Origin: Sphingobacterium faecium
GTDB lineage: Bacteria; Bacteroidota; Bacteroidia; Sphingobacteriales; Sphingobacteriaceae
DNA length: 64,000 bases
Direction: 5' to 3'
Assembly: GCF_003054045.1 (NCBI RefSeq)
Contig: NZ_QBKH01000003.1
Span: forward strand, 496,001-560,000
Made by a program: the position numbers and the translations under genes. Positions within the stretch are counted from its first letter, which is position 1, and each line of letters opens with the position of its first letter. The notes under the pieces were generated by a model, which saw only the letters and a list, made by a program, of their open reading frames with translations, searched no databases and was not told the origin of the DNA. Shown one piece after another: positions 7,697 to 17,241 of the stretch.

Positions 7697-9496
7697 CTAG
7701 ATTTGATCAATACCCCCTTTAAATTGTGGGACAAAGTCTACTTTACTGTAAATGTGCGGAGCGTTCATTTCAATGCCGGCAGCTAGGAAATCGTTCAGGA
7801 TCAACTGAAAGATTTCGGATTTGGCGAGTTCTATTTCCCCAGATTTGGTGATGTACACATTCAATTCATATAATACATAAAAATCATCTAATTTCTTTTG
7901 TAATACAAAAGGGGCGGGGGTCGTGTTGACTCGATCGACACGGGGTGGTATACTCAATAATAGCTCATGGATCCGTTCCCAAGGTTCTTCATATCCCACG
8001 GATAATTCGACTTGAAAGCAAATACCTTGATCTGAAAAAGTAGAGTAGTTAACCGTATTGCCCGATAATATAGATGAATTGGGAATTGTAATTTCTTCGT
8101 TTTTAATGGTTCGAAGCCGTGTTACTAAGGGTGATTTTTCAATGACGACTCCTGTTTTATCGGCTATGGTGATCCGATCTCCTATGCGGAAGGGTCTCAT
8201 GTAAGTGATCACAAGACCGGCAATAATATTGGATATCGCAGATGAAGATCCTAGCGAAAACAATACCCCGATAAATACCGATATACCTTTGAAAATATCG
8301 GAGTTTGATCCGGGCAAATAGGGAAATATGAGGACGAGTGTGAATGCTTGTAATAGAAAGCGGACAATGGTAAAAGTCGGCATGGCAAATTCTCGGTGAA
8401 AACCATTGATCTCTAATTTTCCTTTATCGATTTCAGTAAATATATACTTCACAAACCGTACGGCATAGCGCATCACGAATAGGATCACAAATACCGTAAT
8501 CAGATTGGGGATGTAAGCCCAAATCGCAAAGACTGCTTTTTTTAAGGGTTTGGTAAAAAGTCCTATTAAACTATTTGCCCAGCTCTGTGTAAAGGGGAAA
8601 ACACTGAATATAATGGGAAGCATGATAAATGCCATCACAACGATCAATGTCCAGCGCAACATGTCGATGCTACTGATCAGTATTCGGGTTTTTTGAACGG
8701 AGCTGATCAGCACGTAATTTTTAATCTTCACGTCCTTGATCCGTTGGGTACGCTCGGTCATGATCCGTTGAATGCTGTAATTTTTAATCCTATTGATCAA
8801 TAGGATGAGAAGGTAAAATATGAATAAAATGAGGATAATAAGCCCGATACGGATCATTACTTTGGTGATGCTGTTTTCTTCTTTTTCTTGGGAAATGGCT
8901 TGTTGAATGCTTTTTAAATATTGGTTGGCTACTTCTTCTTTGCTTTTCCCTTCCAATAGGGCATCGAGTTCTGTAATTGAAGTAATGATCAAATCTTTGT
9001 ATACAATATCGGAACTGATTTCGTTATTTTCTATCTTAAAGGAATCAACACGGACAAAGTCATCTTCATACAGATTATGAATACGGTTGACCACATTTGC
9101 GGCACGATCCTTTGCTAAAGATGAACCCAATTTATTGTAAACGAAAAAAAGGGTATCCTGAAAAGGAGCAACGGCATAACGTTTGGTATTTTTCTTAATG
9201 GAATCGACTTTAAGCTTTACCTCTTGATTTCGAATGAAGTTTTCTTCATCCAAATTGTTCAATTGTTGTTTTAGATTTTCTTTTTTACTGCTGTTTTGAG
9301 TCTTTAGATTTGTGATCTCGTTCTGAAGTTTCACGCGCTCTAATGAATCGTTGATCTGCTGTTGTCGAATACCATTTAAAATGGAGCTCAATCCGAGTTC
9401 TTTTGCATCTACGGAGTCTATCTCTTGCGCCGAAAGTGGGTTAAGGGCGGTAAAACAGAGTAAAGAAAAAAGGAAACATATGTAAAGTCTTTTCAT
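7697..9496 (-). CDS. MscS family mechanosensitive ion channel
   Basis: The 599-residue protein begins with a signal peptide (residues 1-24, ending LSAQ) and a periplasmic coiled-coil-rich region (about 25-205). Several transmembrane helices follow (about 215-240, 275-300, 325-345, 375-395, 405-430). The MscS core is clear: GSSSAISNIIAGLVITYMRPF is the pore helix, followed by IGDRI...GVVIEKSPLVTRLRTI and the NSSILSGNTVNYS of the beta domain. It should release solutes under membrane tension. The long N-terminal extension resembles MscK/YbdG-type architectures more than E. coli MscS (286 aa). It overlaps no gene but abuts the DUF3995 gene tail to tail. Confidence 0.9.
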   Translation of the reverse strand: MKRLYICFLFSLLCFTALNPLSAQEIDSVDAKELGLSSILNGIRQQQINDSLERVKLQNEITNLKTQNSSKKENLKQQLNNLDEENFIRNQEVKLKVDSIKKNTKRYAVAPFQDTLFFVYNKLGSSLAKDRAANVVNRIHNLYEDDFVRVDSFKIENNEISSDIVYKDLIITSITELDALLEGKSKEEVANQYLKSIQQAISQEKEENSITKVMIRIGLIILILFIFYLLILLINRIKNYSIQRIMTERTQRIKDVKIKNYVLISSVQKTRILISSIDMLRWTLIVVMAFIMLPIIFSVFPFTQSWANSLIGLFTKPLKKAVFAIWAYIPNLITVFVILFVMRYAVRFVKYIFTEIDKGKLEINGFHREFAMPTFTIVRFLLQAFTLVLIFPYLPGSNSDIFKGISVFIGVLFSLGSSSAISNIIAGLVITYMRPFRIGDRITIADKTGVVIEKSPLVTRLRTIKNEEITIPNSSILSGNTVNYSTFSDQGICFQVELSVGYEEPWERIHELLLSIPPRVDRVNTTPAPFVLQKKLDDFYVLYELNVYITKSGEIELAKSEIFQLILNDFLAAGIEMNAPHIYSKVDFVPQFKGGIDQI

Positions 9497-9751
9497 GTGT
9501 ACGGGCTTTTTGATGATACTTCCATCTGGATGGTTGTCGATCGGGCTGTTTTAGAAAAATCAAACATAGATAAATTTGCTTGTAAACGCAATCAAATCAT
9601 CTGATAAAGTTTTGGAAGGAATCGCCTTTTCTGAGTCACCATACTTTTTAATTAGGTGATATCGGGTATTAGATAAGTGAAGTGGTAGGGCTCGATTCCT
9701 GTTACATCTGTAAAAACCAATTTAGGAGCTAACAAATAAGATGATATGTCT

Positions 9752-10204
9752 TTACTTTTTTAATTTCGATAACACAAGATCAAGATGAAGAATGATTAGT
9801 GTAATGGCCGATACGATGATGATGGGTAATGCGGAGGTATACATTGTACAATAGATTTCTGCTTGGAAATCATAGGTGCTCCAAGAAGATTCGCGATCAA
9901 CAAAAATGGTATAATCCCAAAAAAACCAAACAGCCATTAATAATATCCATTTTGCTGTAATGTTGAAGCTATTTTTCTTGATGCGATCCAGCGGTAGAAA
10001 TAGGATGGTCAAGATCAGAGTGGAAAATAAAGAAATGAAAAAAGCATCATGAAAAAAGCTACAGTTTAAACATCCGCTTGAAGTATTATCTGTCAGTATG
10101 CCCATGGACCAATAAATCTGGATGATGGTACAGATCCAGAGCAGGATGGCGGTCCGTGCTGTATTTGTCAGTAATTTGATCATACGTTCTTTATTTAACT
10201 GCAT
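9752..10204 (-). CDS. Small four-helix membrane protein, unknown function
   Basis: I do not recognise this 150-residue protein. It has about four hydrophobic helices (15-33, 50-70, 82-100, 120-142), two cysteines close together in GCLNCSF (44-50), and a basic C-terminus. A second in-frame ATG at 10183 could be the start. It sits 153 bases downstream of the YiaA-like gene on the same strand, so shared transcription is possible but not required. The hydrophobic pattern supports a real integral membrane protein. Confidence 0.6.
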   Translation of the reverse strand: MQLNKERMIKLLTNTARTAILLWICTIIQIYWSMGILTDNTSSGCLNCSFFHDAFFISLFSTLILTILFLPLDRIKKNSFNITAKWILLMAVWFFWDYTIFVDRESSWSTYDFQAEIYCTMYTSALPIIIVSAITLIILHLDLVLSKLKK

Positions 10205-10357
10205 TCATCAGTTGATGTGCTTCGATTTTCCCAGCTTGCATATGCTGTCCAATTTTTTGGATAGACTAAAATAATGAATAATTCGTGATATCTGATGAGT
10301 TTATTACATAAACCCGCAGGATTGCTGAGCAATGCACTGCGGGTAGCAACCGCTAAG

Positions 10358-10825
10358 TTACAGTTCGTTTTCCTCAAACATCTTGGCGTCGCGGGTATTT
10401 TTTTGAACAGCAATAGCAGCAAACATACTTAAGCAAAATGACATGGCATAAAATCCTTTTTCACTAAGCAAGAGGTCTGCATTCCATAAGCCTACTGTCA
10501 GCAGGATCATAGCAGCTATGGTGGCAAACCAACTTAATCCATAATAAAGATCGGTCACTACAATACCTTCTGATCGATCTCTGACACTTTTTTGTACCGA
10601 GATGACGGCGAATAATCCAAATAGTAGTATAGTAAAATAGTATCCTTTTTCGTTGAGTTCCATTATGGCATTCCATAAGCCAATACAAAAGCCGACTGTT
10701 CCTGTCAGTAAAGCAAACCAAGATGCACCGATAAATGCAGCTGTGGGTTTAAATGGGTTTTTTACTTTTTCTTCGTGTTTTGTAAGTGGAGCATGCTCCT
10801 CAGTTTTGTTTTTTAGCGGTTCCAT
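10358..10825 (-). CDS. YiaA/YiaB two-helix domain inner membrane protein
   Basis: The 155-residue protein contains two tandem copies of the YiaAB two-helix unit. Each copy reads (G)ASWFALLTGTVGFCIGLWNA / GLSWFATIAAMILLTVGLWNA, followed by a second helix ending AVISVQKSVRD / AIAVQKNTRD. The repeat is plain on inspection. A charged cytoplasmic N-terminus of about 25 residues precedes it. E. coli YiaA and YiaB are inner-membrane proteins of unknown role, and nothing here adds a function. The start ATG at 10825 follows an AT-rich leader and gives the usual length. Confidence 0.85.
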   Translation of the reverse strand: MEPLKNKTEEHAPLTKHEEKVKNPFKPTAAFIGASWFALLTGTVGFCIGLWNAIMELNEKGYYFTILLFGLFAVISVQKSVRDRSEGIVVTDLYYGLSWFATIAAMILLTVGLWNADLLLSEKGFYAMSFCLSMFAAIAVQKNTRDAKMFEENEL

Positions 10826-10951
10826 ATTTTTTAGTTTTTAATGTTTTACTGAAAGCAAATATCCGATCTAAACCATACCTGTACAAATGAAATATAGTAA
10901 AATACTGACGATATAATTGTTCAATAATACGTATATTTATCATTAAATTTA

Positions 10952-12442
10952 ATGGATATGGATACACTTTCGGCATTACTGAATTTACTTGGAGATGATG
11001 ATAAAAAGGTATTTAGGTCATTTTTGCAAAGAAGGAACAAGCGAGATGATGCGCGCAATATTGTCTTGTTTGATTTATTAAATACTGATGATATAAGTGG
11101 TGTCGAAAAGCTCTATAAAAAAGCAAAAAATAGAGATTCATATCATGCTTTGCGTAAACGGTTACAAGATAACCTGCTGTTATTTCTTTCGCACAAAACA
11201 TTTGAGAAAAGCAATAGCCAGTCGGCTGAAGCGATGCGTTTGATTATAGTAAGCCGTTTCCTCTTGGAAAACAATTTGGATAAAACGGCTTTCAAGTCTT
11301 TAGCAAAGGCAGAACTGCTCGCTGTAAAATTGGAAGAATATAACCTCTTGAATGATATTTTGCTGCTTAAAATACAATATGCCCACAGCGCATATGCTGA
11401 AAATCTGGAACTGTTGACAGATCGTTTACTGATCAATCAGCAACAGATGCAGCGTGAAGCAAAATTAAATCTTGCCTATGCCTTCCTACGTCAAGAACTG
11501 CGTGATGTAAATCTGAAAGGTAAAGTTGTTAATCTGAGCACACTGATGGTGACTACCATCCGTAAATATCAAATCGCTGTCAGTGATCTGATGAACTATA
11601 AGTCGATCTATCAGATTCTTTTTATTGCCAATGAATATGCCGCTATTTATCAAGATTATCGTTTTATAGAACGTTACATCAAACGGATTCACCATTTCTT
11701 AAAGAACCAAACAAAAACCAATGAGCAGCAGCTTTTCTATCATTTGTATGTACTCTATTTTCTAGCTAATTTTCATTTTCGTAATAAAGATTTTGCTCCA
11801 AGTAGGGAATATCTTGTTGAGATGAAACTGCATATGGAGGCGAATAGCGTGTATGTCACTCCATTTTATCCTAGGCAACAATTGTTGTTCGCGCTCAATC
11901 TTTATTTTACAGGGAATAGTGGGGACGCAACCTCCATATTGCAGCAGATCTTACTCGGATCGACCCAAAAGTATAAGCAGGAGGATATAGAGGATATCAG
12001 GATTTGTCTGACCATGTTTTTGTCCTTACAACATGATCACAGTTGTCTACGTCAGCTTGCCATGTTTCAACATACAGACCTGTGGTACGAAAAGAAAATG
12101 GGCATGCTCTGGACGATTCGAAAAAACCTGATGGAAATCTTGATCCATGCGCAGTTTGAACATCTGGATCTTGCCGTGTCAAGATTGAATAGTTTTAAGC
12201 GTAGGTATAATGCATATCTGGCAAGCACTCATGAAGAAAGGGTGTTGCAGTTTGTGAATTTCGTTGAAAAATATTTGATTAAGCCTGATGTTGTATTTCA
12301 TCCGGCATTTCAACAGGATGTTCAACATCTCTTAAAAGCTAATCAGGATATTTTTCACCTTTGTTTTCTCTCTTGGCTGATGGCGACTTGGAAGAAGAAG
12401 TCTGCCTATCAAATTGTATTGGAACATCTTGCAAGTAGCTGA
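10952..12442 (+). CDS. Conserved helical Bacteroidota protein, unknown function
   Basis: This 496-residue soluble protein has no signal peptide and no transmembrane helix. It is almost entirely predicted helix, with repeated patterns of paired helices (for example 107-135, 215-260, 290-330) reminiscent of TPR-like solenoids. The N-terminus MDMDTLSALLNLLGDDDKKVFRSFLQRRNKRDDARN is charged and helical. I recognise it as a type of protein common in Sphingobacteria without an assigned role. It is monocistronic, with 118 bases before DUF72 on the same strand. ATG at 10952 or 10958 could start it. Confidence 0.7.
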   Translation: MDMDTLSALLNLLGDDDKKVFRSFLQRRNKRDDARNIVLFDLLNTDDISGVEKLYKKAKNRDSYHALRKRLQDNLLLFLSHKTFEKSNSQSAEAMRLIIVSRFLLENNLDKTAFKSLAKAELLAVKLEEYNLLNDILLLKIQYAHSAYAENLELLTDRLLINQQQMQREAKLNLAYAFLRQELRDVNLKGKVVNLSTLMVTTIRKYQIAVSDLMNYKSIYQILFIANEYAAIYQDYRFIERYIKRIHHFLKNQTKTNEQQLFYHLYVLYFLANFHFRNKDFAPSREYLVEMKLHMEANSVYVTPFYPRQQLLFALNLYFTGNSGDATSILQQILLGSTQKYKQEDIEDIRICLTMFLSLQHDHSCLRQLAMFQHTDLWYEKKMGMLWTIRKNLMEILIHAQFEHLDLAVSRLNSFKRRYNAYLASTHEERVLQFVNFVEKYLIKPDVVFHPAFQQDVQHLLKANQDIFHLCFLSWLMATWKKKSAYQIVLEHLASS

Positions 12443-12560
12443 TGTTTTTTTAGACCCGATCAGGATTTTAAAATATGGGGTCTTGAGCTAGGTCTTATTT
12501 TTATAGATAGAATCGTTTAAGCTTCAGACAACTTATTGTGAGGTTGCTTGTTTTATAGTT

Positions 12561-13313
12561 ATGGATGCATCGTATTATTCTGGCACGAGCGGTATTCTTT
12601 TACCGTATAAAAATAAAAATTTTTATCCTGAAAGTTTTCAGGGTAAAAGCAGGCTTACGGTATGTAGTCTCCTTTTCAATTCTTTGGAAGTAAACAGTTC
12701 ATTCTATAAAATACCACGACTGGAAACCGTACAGCGGTGGTCAGAGGAAGTAACTGCTGGTTTTCGCTTTACCTTCAAATTATGGCGTGGCATAACCCAC
12801 AATAAGGGATTGATTTTTGATCCTCAGGATGTGGATCGATTTCTGAATGTCATCACTGCGGTTGGAGACACGAAGGGATGCCTCCTAGTACAATTGCCAC
12901 CCACAATTTCTTTCCATCATCGCGCACAAGTAGACCTGTTACTGAAAACGATCATGAAAAATGATCAAAGTAAAGGCTGGCGAGTCTGTGTGGAGTTTAG
13001 GCATACGTCTTGGTATAAAGAGGAAACGCTCCAACTCCTGGACGGGTATGGTATTGCTTCTGTTATACATGATAAGCATGGTCAGGGGATACAGGTGCAG
13101 GATATGGAAACTCCATTTGTCTATGTGCGTTTTCATGGTCCTGAAGGGAATTATAAAGGTTCTTACGAAGATTCATTTTTGCAAGAATATAGTTTTTATA
13201 TAAAAGATTGGCTCGACGAAGGAAAAGAGGTATATGTTTATTTTAATAATACCGTTGGGGCTGCTCTAGATAACTTAATAACGTTGTCTGCATATGTAGA
13301 GGAACGTAACTGA
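12561..13313 (+). CDS. DUF72 domain-containing protein
   Basis: The 250-residue protein matches the DUF72 family, TIM-barrel-like proteins of unknown activity. Landmarks are YYSGTSGI at the N-terminus, FNSLEVNSSFYKIP (about 46-59), FRFTFKLWRGITHNK (about 77-91), the VCVEFRHTSWY segment near 150 and FVYVRFHGPEGNYKG near 195. Family members are often fused or adjacent to other genes with no common theme. Here the gene converges on a GH1 glycosidase with only 15 bases between stop codons. Length is typical (240-300). Confidence 0.88.
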   Translation: MDASYYSGTSGILLPYKNKNFYPESFQGKSRLTVCSLLFNSLEVNSSFYKIPRLETVQRWSEEVTAGFRFTFKLWRGITHNKGLIFDPQDVDRFLNVITAVGDTKGCLLVQLPPTISFHHRAQVDLLLKTIMKNDQSKGWRVCVEFRHTSWYKEETLQLLDGYGIASVIHDKHGQGIQVQDMETPFVYVRFHGPEGNYKGSYEDSFLQEYSFYIKDWLDEGKEVYVYFNNTVGAALDNLITLSAYVEERN

Positions 13314-13328
13314 TCTTTTCGTGCCTTA

Positions 13329-14663
13329 TTATTTTAGAAAATCAGCATACCAATGTCCTGATGATTTAATAATGCGTTGCTGCGTTTCAAAGTCAACATA
13401 AACCAAACCAAATCGTGGTTCATAACCCTCTGCCCATTCGAAGTTATCAAGAAAAGTCCATGCAAAATAACCGTTTACTTGAACACCTTCTTGTTTCGCT
13501 CGATATACCTGTTCAATAATCGCTTGTAAATACTGTACTCTTTTGGGATCATCTACTCTGTTATTTTCTACTTGATCAGGAAAAGCAGCGCCATTTTCTG
13601 TGATAATCAAAGGCGGCATATTTTCGTAGGCATGGAATTTTTTAAGGATGTGATACATGGACTCTGGATAGACTTCCCATTTCATGGCTGTCATGGAGAC
13701 TTTACGATCCTTCGCGCTTACAATTTTTGCTTGCAGGTAAGGGACAAATAAGGAATGGCGGATAATCTCCCGAGTATAGTTTTGTACACCAATGAAATCC
13801 ATATCAAATTTTAGATCTTGTTCATCGTTTTGTTTGATATACTTCTCGATTCTTTTTAGAATTTTGATTTCACTAGTGGGATAGCCCTTGCCCAGTAACG
13901 GTTCTATAAAGAGTCTATTCAATAGTACGTCTGCTCGTTGTGCAGCACGGATATCTTTTTCCCGCGCCGAGAAAGGTTCTACATGCGAACATGAGAAGGT
14001 CGTGCCTACAAAACTGTCTTTTTGTAACGATTTAATAATTCTGGCACCATGTGCCTGTGCTAAAGTGGCATGATGTGCAGCGGCTAAGAAATAATCAATT
14101 CCTTTTTTTCCAGGAGCATGTACTCCAAAGAAATATCCTGCTGCGGTAAATACGGCAGGTTCATTGAGCACCATCCAGTTTTTTACCCGATCACCAAATG
14201 ATCTGACACAGACTGCTACGTAATTGCCAAACCATTCTTTAACATCGCGGTTGAGCCAGCCCCCTTTTTTTTCAAGGGCATGGGGTAGGTCCCAATGGTA
14301 TAAGGTCACCCAGGGCGTAATCCCTAACTCCAAAGACAGGTCGATAAGCCGATTGTAAAAATCGATTCCTAATGGATTGATTGTTCCGGTACCTTCTGGA
14401 AGTATGCGGCTCCATGCAATGGAAAATCTGTAGTTTCGAATATTTAAACTGTACATTAAATACAGATCTTGGGTATATTGATTGTAAAAATCACAAGCTA
14501 TATCCCCGCTATGGTTTTTGAATATTTTATTTCTTTTCTGAACAAAAACGTCCCAGATGGAAAGTCCTTTTCCATCTAGATTATGTGCTCCTTCGATTTG
14601 GTAAGCTGCGGTTGAGACACCCCAGATAAAATCTTCACCAAAGGATTTTTTAGTTAAAGGCAT
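13329..14663 (-). CDS. GH1 family beta-glucosidase
   Basis: The 444-residue glycoside hydrolase hydrolyses beta-linked glucosides or galactosides by a retaining mechanism. The acid/base Glu168 is in VLNEP, the nucleophile Glu356 in IITENG, and the N-terminal FIWGVSTAAYQIEGA and YRFSIAWSRI are diagnostic. WTFLDNFEW near the C-terminus binds the glycone. There is no signal peptide, so it likely acts in the cytoplasm on imported oligosaccharides. It has no neighbouring transporter or regulator on its own strand. Specificity cannot be read from the sequence. Confidence 0.93.
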   Translation of the reverse strand: MPLTKKSFGEDFIWGVSTAAYQIEGAHNLDGKGLSIWDVFVQKRNKIFKNHSGDIACDFYNQYTQDLYLMYSLNIRNYRFSIAWSRILPEGTGTINPLGIDFYNRLIDLSLELGITPWVTLYHWDLPHALEKKGGWLNRDVKEWFGNYVAVCVRSFGDRVKNWMVLNEPAVFTAAGYFFGVHAPGKKGIDYFLAAAHHATLAQAHGARIIKSLQKDSFVGTTFSCSHVEPFSAREKDIRAAQRADVLLNRLFIEPLLGKGYPTSEIKILKRIEKYIKQNDEQDLKFDMDFIGVQNYTREIIRHSLFVPYLQAKIVSAKDRKVSMTAMKWEVYPESMYHILKKFHAYENMPPLIITENGAAFPDQVENNRVDDPKRVQYLQAIIEQVYRAKQEGVQVNGYFAWTFLDNFEWAEGYEPRFGLVYVDFETQQRIIKSSGHWYADFLK

Positions 14664-15072
14664 TTACTCGTATAAATTTTCAGGTGCAGTAAAAAATGTT
14701 CTGTTATATCTTTTAGTTTTTATGGAATCTAAGAGGGGAATAGAATGAACTAAACTGTACAAGAAAGAGACGAAATATCATCCTTTGAAATAAATGAGTG
14801 ATCGTTTTCATAATTCAAATGTTTTAAACCAAAGGCTATGTAAATTTACTTGTCTAAATATACATCGTCATTGTGAACTGTAGGTTAATAAACTATTAAT
14901 TTTCAAAACATGATGATGGTGGCTTTCTTGTCCTCTATATTAAATCTTATTTTGATTTTAGATCATGCCATAAAGCTTAAAGATACCTTTTTATTTTCCT
15001 ATTTGCTATGTGTTTGATTTTTTTGATCTTTTGAATAATTTTTATTTCCTAAATGGGCATTAAACTCTGGGC
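14664..15072. other. Spacer, only a doubtful 35-codon frame
   Basis: This 409-base AT-rich stretch separates the GH1 start from the end of an AraC gene. A 35-codon plus-strand frame with a hydrophobic first half runs from ATG 14910 to TGA 15017. I cannot support it as a gene. The GH1 promoter must lie near 14664-14760. Confidence 0.5.
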
Positions 15073-15861
15073 TTAGAGCAGTCCTTGTCTATATCTTTGA
15101 GGGCTGATTCCTATTAATTCTTTGAATAGGTTTGAAAAAGTGGGAATACTGTCGTAACCGATTTTGTAAACAATTTCACTAATATGCAATGATTGGTCTT
15201 CTAATAATTCTAATGCGAGCTGCATACGGCTTAATTTTATAAACTGAAAAATGGTTATATCTGTTTCTTTCTTGAATTGTCTTGACAATGTCCGCTCGGG
15301 AATATTTACGTGTTGCGATAAGGATGCTACTGTAATCTGTTCACTAATTGATTGGGTAATATATTCAACAACTTTTAAGAGTGATTCGGACTTTGGTGGT
15401 TGTGCATGAAGTTTTAGGGGGCTGATTAATATATGTGCTAACATTTTTTTTAAACACGTTAGCCCAACTTCTTTCAGTTCTTTATCGGACCAATGTTGTA
15501 CGCCAAATGCTAAAAGATTATCAAGTAAGTTTGATGGAGAGAAAATAGCGATATTTCCCCAATGAGCAGTAGGGTACTTTTCCTTATTCAAATCAAGAAA
15601 GATCGTCTTGAGTTTTAAATTGGGCGATCTTGATATTAATTTATGTTTGACATGTGCGTCAACATAGGCATAGTGTCGGGCAGGAATACAAAAACTTCCC
15701 TTTTCTGAGTAAAGATATACAGCACTCATTTCAGGGGAGATCAGCTGTGCTTTTTCATGATGATGTATTTCAGTATTAAATTGACCAAAATACCGGATCT
15801 CAATATCTCCATCTTCAATAACTTTTGCACAATCTAGTGTTGATATATAAGCTTTTGGCAT
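15073..15861 (-). CDS. AraC family transcriptional regulator
   Basis: The 262-residue protein has an N-terminal cupin sensor (about 20-110; HHHEKAQLISPEMSAVYLY is typical of the AraC-type arabinose-binding domain). The C-terminal double helix-turn-helix (about 160-262) contains ISEIVYKIGYDSIPTFSNLFKELIGISPQRYR. It is divergent from the LeuA-like synthase with 75 bases between starts, so that enzyme is its most likely target. On the minus strand TATATTTG (15894-15887) is a good -7 box for this gene. The ligand is unknown. Confidence 0.9.
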   Translation of the reverse strand: MPKAYISTLDCAKVIEDGDIEIRYFGQFNTEIHHHEKAQLISPEMSAVYLYSEKGSFCIPARHYAYVDAHVKHKLISRSPNLKLKTIFLDLNKEKYPTAHWGNIAIFSPSNLLDNLLAFGVQHWSDKELKEVGLTCLKKMLAHILISPLKLHAQPPKSESLLKVVEYITQSISEQITVASLSQHVNIPERTLSRQFKKETDITIFQFIKLSRMQLALELLEDQSLHISEIVYKIGYDSIPTFSNLFKELIGISPQRYRQGLL

Positions 15862-15936
15862 AATTAGATAAGTATTGCTTTATTTTCAAATATAACAAAA
15901 TAAAAACGCTCATTATTTTTGATAAAACAAAAGATC

Positions 15937-17097
15937 ATGAATAAGAAAAAAATAGATATTTTCGATACCACTCTCCGTGATGGTGAGCAGGGGCCTGGGT
16001 GCTTGCTGACTCTTCAATCAAAACTGGAAATAGCCGAACAGCTTGAATTTCTAGGTGTTGATATTATAGAAGCCGGTTTCCCTGTGAGTTCTCCTGCAGA
16101 TTTTAAGGCAGTACAGGAAGTTTCAAAATTAATTAAAAATGCTAAAGTGTGCGCATTATCCAGAGCCCGTGAGCTAGATATTGACACTGCGGTTAATGCC
16201 CTCAAAAATGCGGTGTGTCCTAGAGTACAACTTGGAATCGGGACTTCGGATATTCATATTAAAAATAAATTTAATAGTACCAGAGATGATATTTTAGCTG
16301 TAGCATTTAAAATGGTGCGGTATGCCTCTAATAAAATTGAGGAGGTGCAATTTTTTGCTGAGGATGCGGGTAGAGCTGATAATTTATTCTTAGCAAAAAT
16401 GGTTGAAAATGTGATTGAGGCAGGTGCAACTATTGTTAATCTACCTGATACCAATGGTTTTTGTACTCCTTTTGAATATTATGAAAAGATCAAATTTGTT
16501 ATAGAAAATGTCTCGAATATGCACAAAGCTAAAATTTCGGTACACTGTCATAACGATCTAGGCATGGCAACCGCAAATACAATTGCGGGGTTGCTGGCTG
16601 GTGCAAGTCAGGCGGAAGGAACGATAAATGGTGTCGGGGAGCGGGCTGGTAATGCGGCATTGGAAGAAATTGTGATGACTCTTATTATTAAAGATTTACC
16701 GATATTTACTACTGTTGATCCTCGTTATATAAGCAAGTTGAGTAAAATGGTTGAAATAGCCATGTCCAATCCTGTGCAAGCGAATAAGGCTATCGTGGGA
16801 CGAAATGCTTTTGCCCATTCGTCTGGAATACACCAAGACGGTGTTCTGAAGGATAGGAGCAATTATGAAATTATTGATCCTGCGATGATCGGTTTCGAGT
16901 TACCGGATCTTATACTGACTGCCCGCAGTGGTCGTGCAGCTTTACGACATCGGATGGAAATACTTGATATTCAATTTCAGGAAAATGAATTTGAACAGTA
17001 CTATGCCTATTTTTTGCAAGTAGCAGATACCAAATCTATCGTGGCGGATAGCGATCTTATTGACTTATGCAAATCGCGCTCAAGAAAGGTCTTCTAA
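15937..17097 (+). CDS. 2-isopropylmalate synthase-type enzyme lacking the regulatory domain
   Basis: The 386-residue enzyme is a HMGL-like/DRE-TIM metallolyase. It has IFDTTLRDGEQGPG with the DRE-type motif, the PDTNGFCTPFEY signature, HCHNDLGMATAN with metal-binding His, and GVGERAGNAALEE. The linker motif FAHSSGIHQDGVLKD follows. The C-terminal LeuA allosteric domain (about 120 residues) that normally gives leucine feedback is absent. This is seen in some Bacteroidota LeuA proteins, so isopropylmalate synthesis is likely, but homocitrate- or citramalate-type condensation is possible. No leuBCD genes are adjacent. I chose ATG 15937 over an upstream TTG (15919). TATTTTTG at 15914-15921 is a possible -7 box. 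Confidence 0.78.
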   Translation: MNKKKIDIFDTTLRDGEQGPGCLLTLQSKLEIAEQLEFLGVDIIEAGFPVSSPADFKAVQEVSKLIKNAKVCALSRARELDIDTAVNALKNAVCPRVQLGIGTSDIHIKNKFNSTRDDILAVAFKMVRYASNKIEEVQFFAEDAGRADNLFLAKMVENVIEAGATIVNLPDTNGFCTPFEYYEKIKFVIENVSNMHKAKISVHCHNDLGMATANTIAGLLAGASQAEGTINGVGERAGNAALEEIVMTLIIKDLPIFTTVDPRYISKLSKMVEIAMSNPVQANKAIVGRNAFAHSSGIHQDGVLKDRSNYEIIDPAMIGFELPDLILTARSGRAALRHRMEILDIQFQENEFEQYYAYFLQVADTKSIVADSDLIDLCKSRSRKVF

Positions 17098-17167
17098 GTA
17101 TCATCAAGCAATTATAGTGCTTTTGTAATTGAATCGTGTTTTTAATCCTATTTTCATCGCGCCGATA

Positions 17168-17206
17168 TATGGAGGAGAAAGAAAGTTTCCATCTTTCCCC
17201 TCTATA
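17168..17206. terminator. Hairpin between convergent leuA-like and TonB receptor genes
   Basis: GAGGAGAAAGA (17172-17182) pairs with TCTTTCCCCTC (17192-17202) with one mismatch, and the outer TAT/ATA extends it to 17168-17206. It sits in the 144-base gap between two convergent genes. Confidence 0.6.
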
Positions 17207-17241
17207 ATCGCGCTCTTTAGGTATTAGGGGGGATCTAAAAT

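Noticed and set aside
10195..10422. 75-codon minus-strand frame between the two membrane protein genes
   Set aside because: Overlaps the end of the YiaA-like gene in another frame and has basic, low-complexity composition typical of a shadow.
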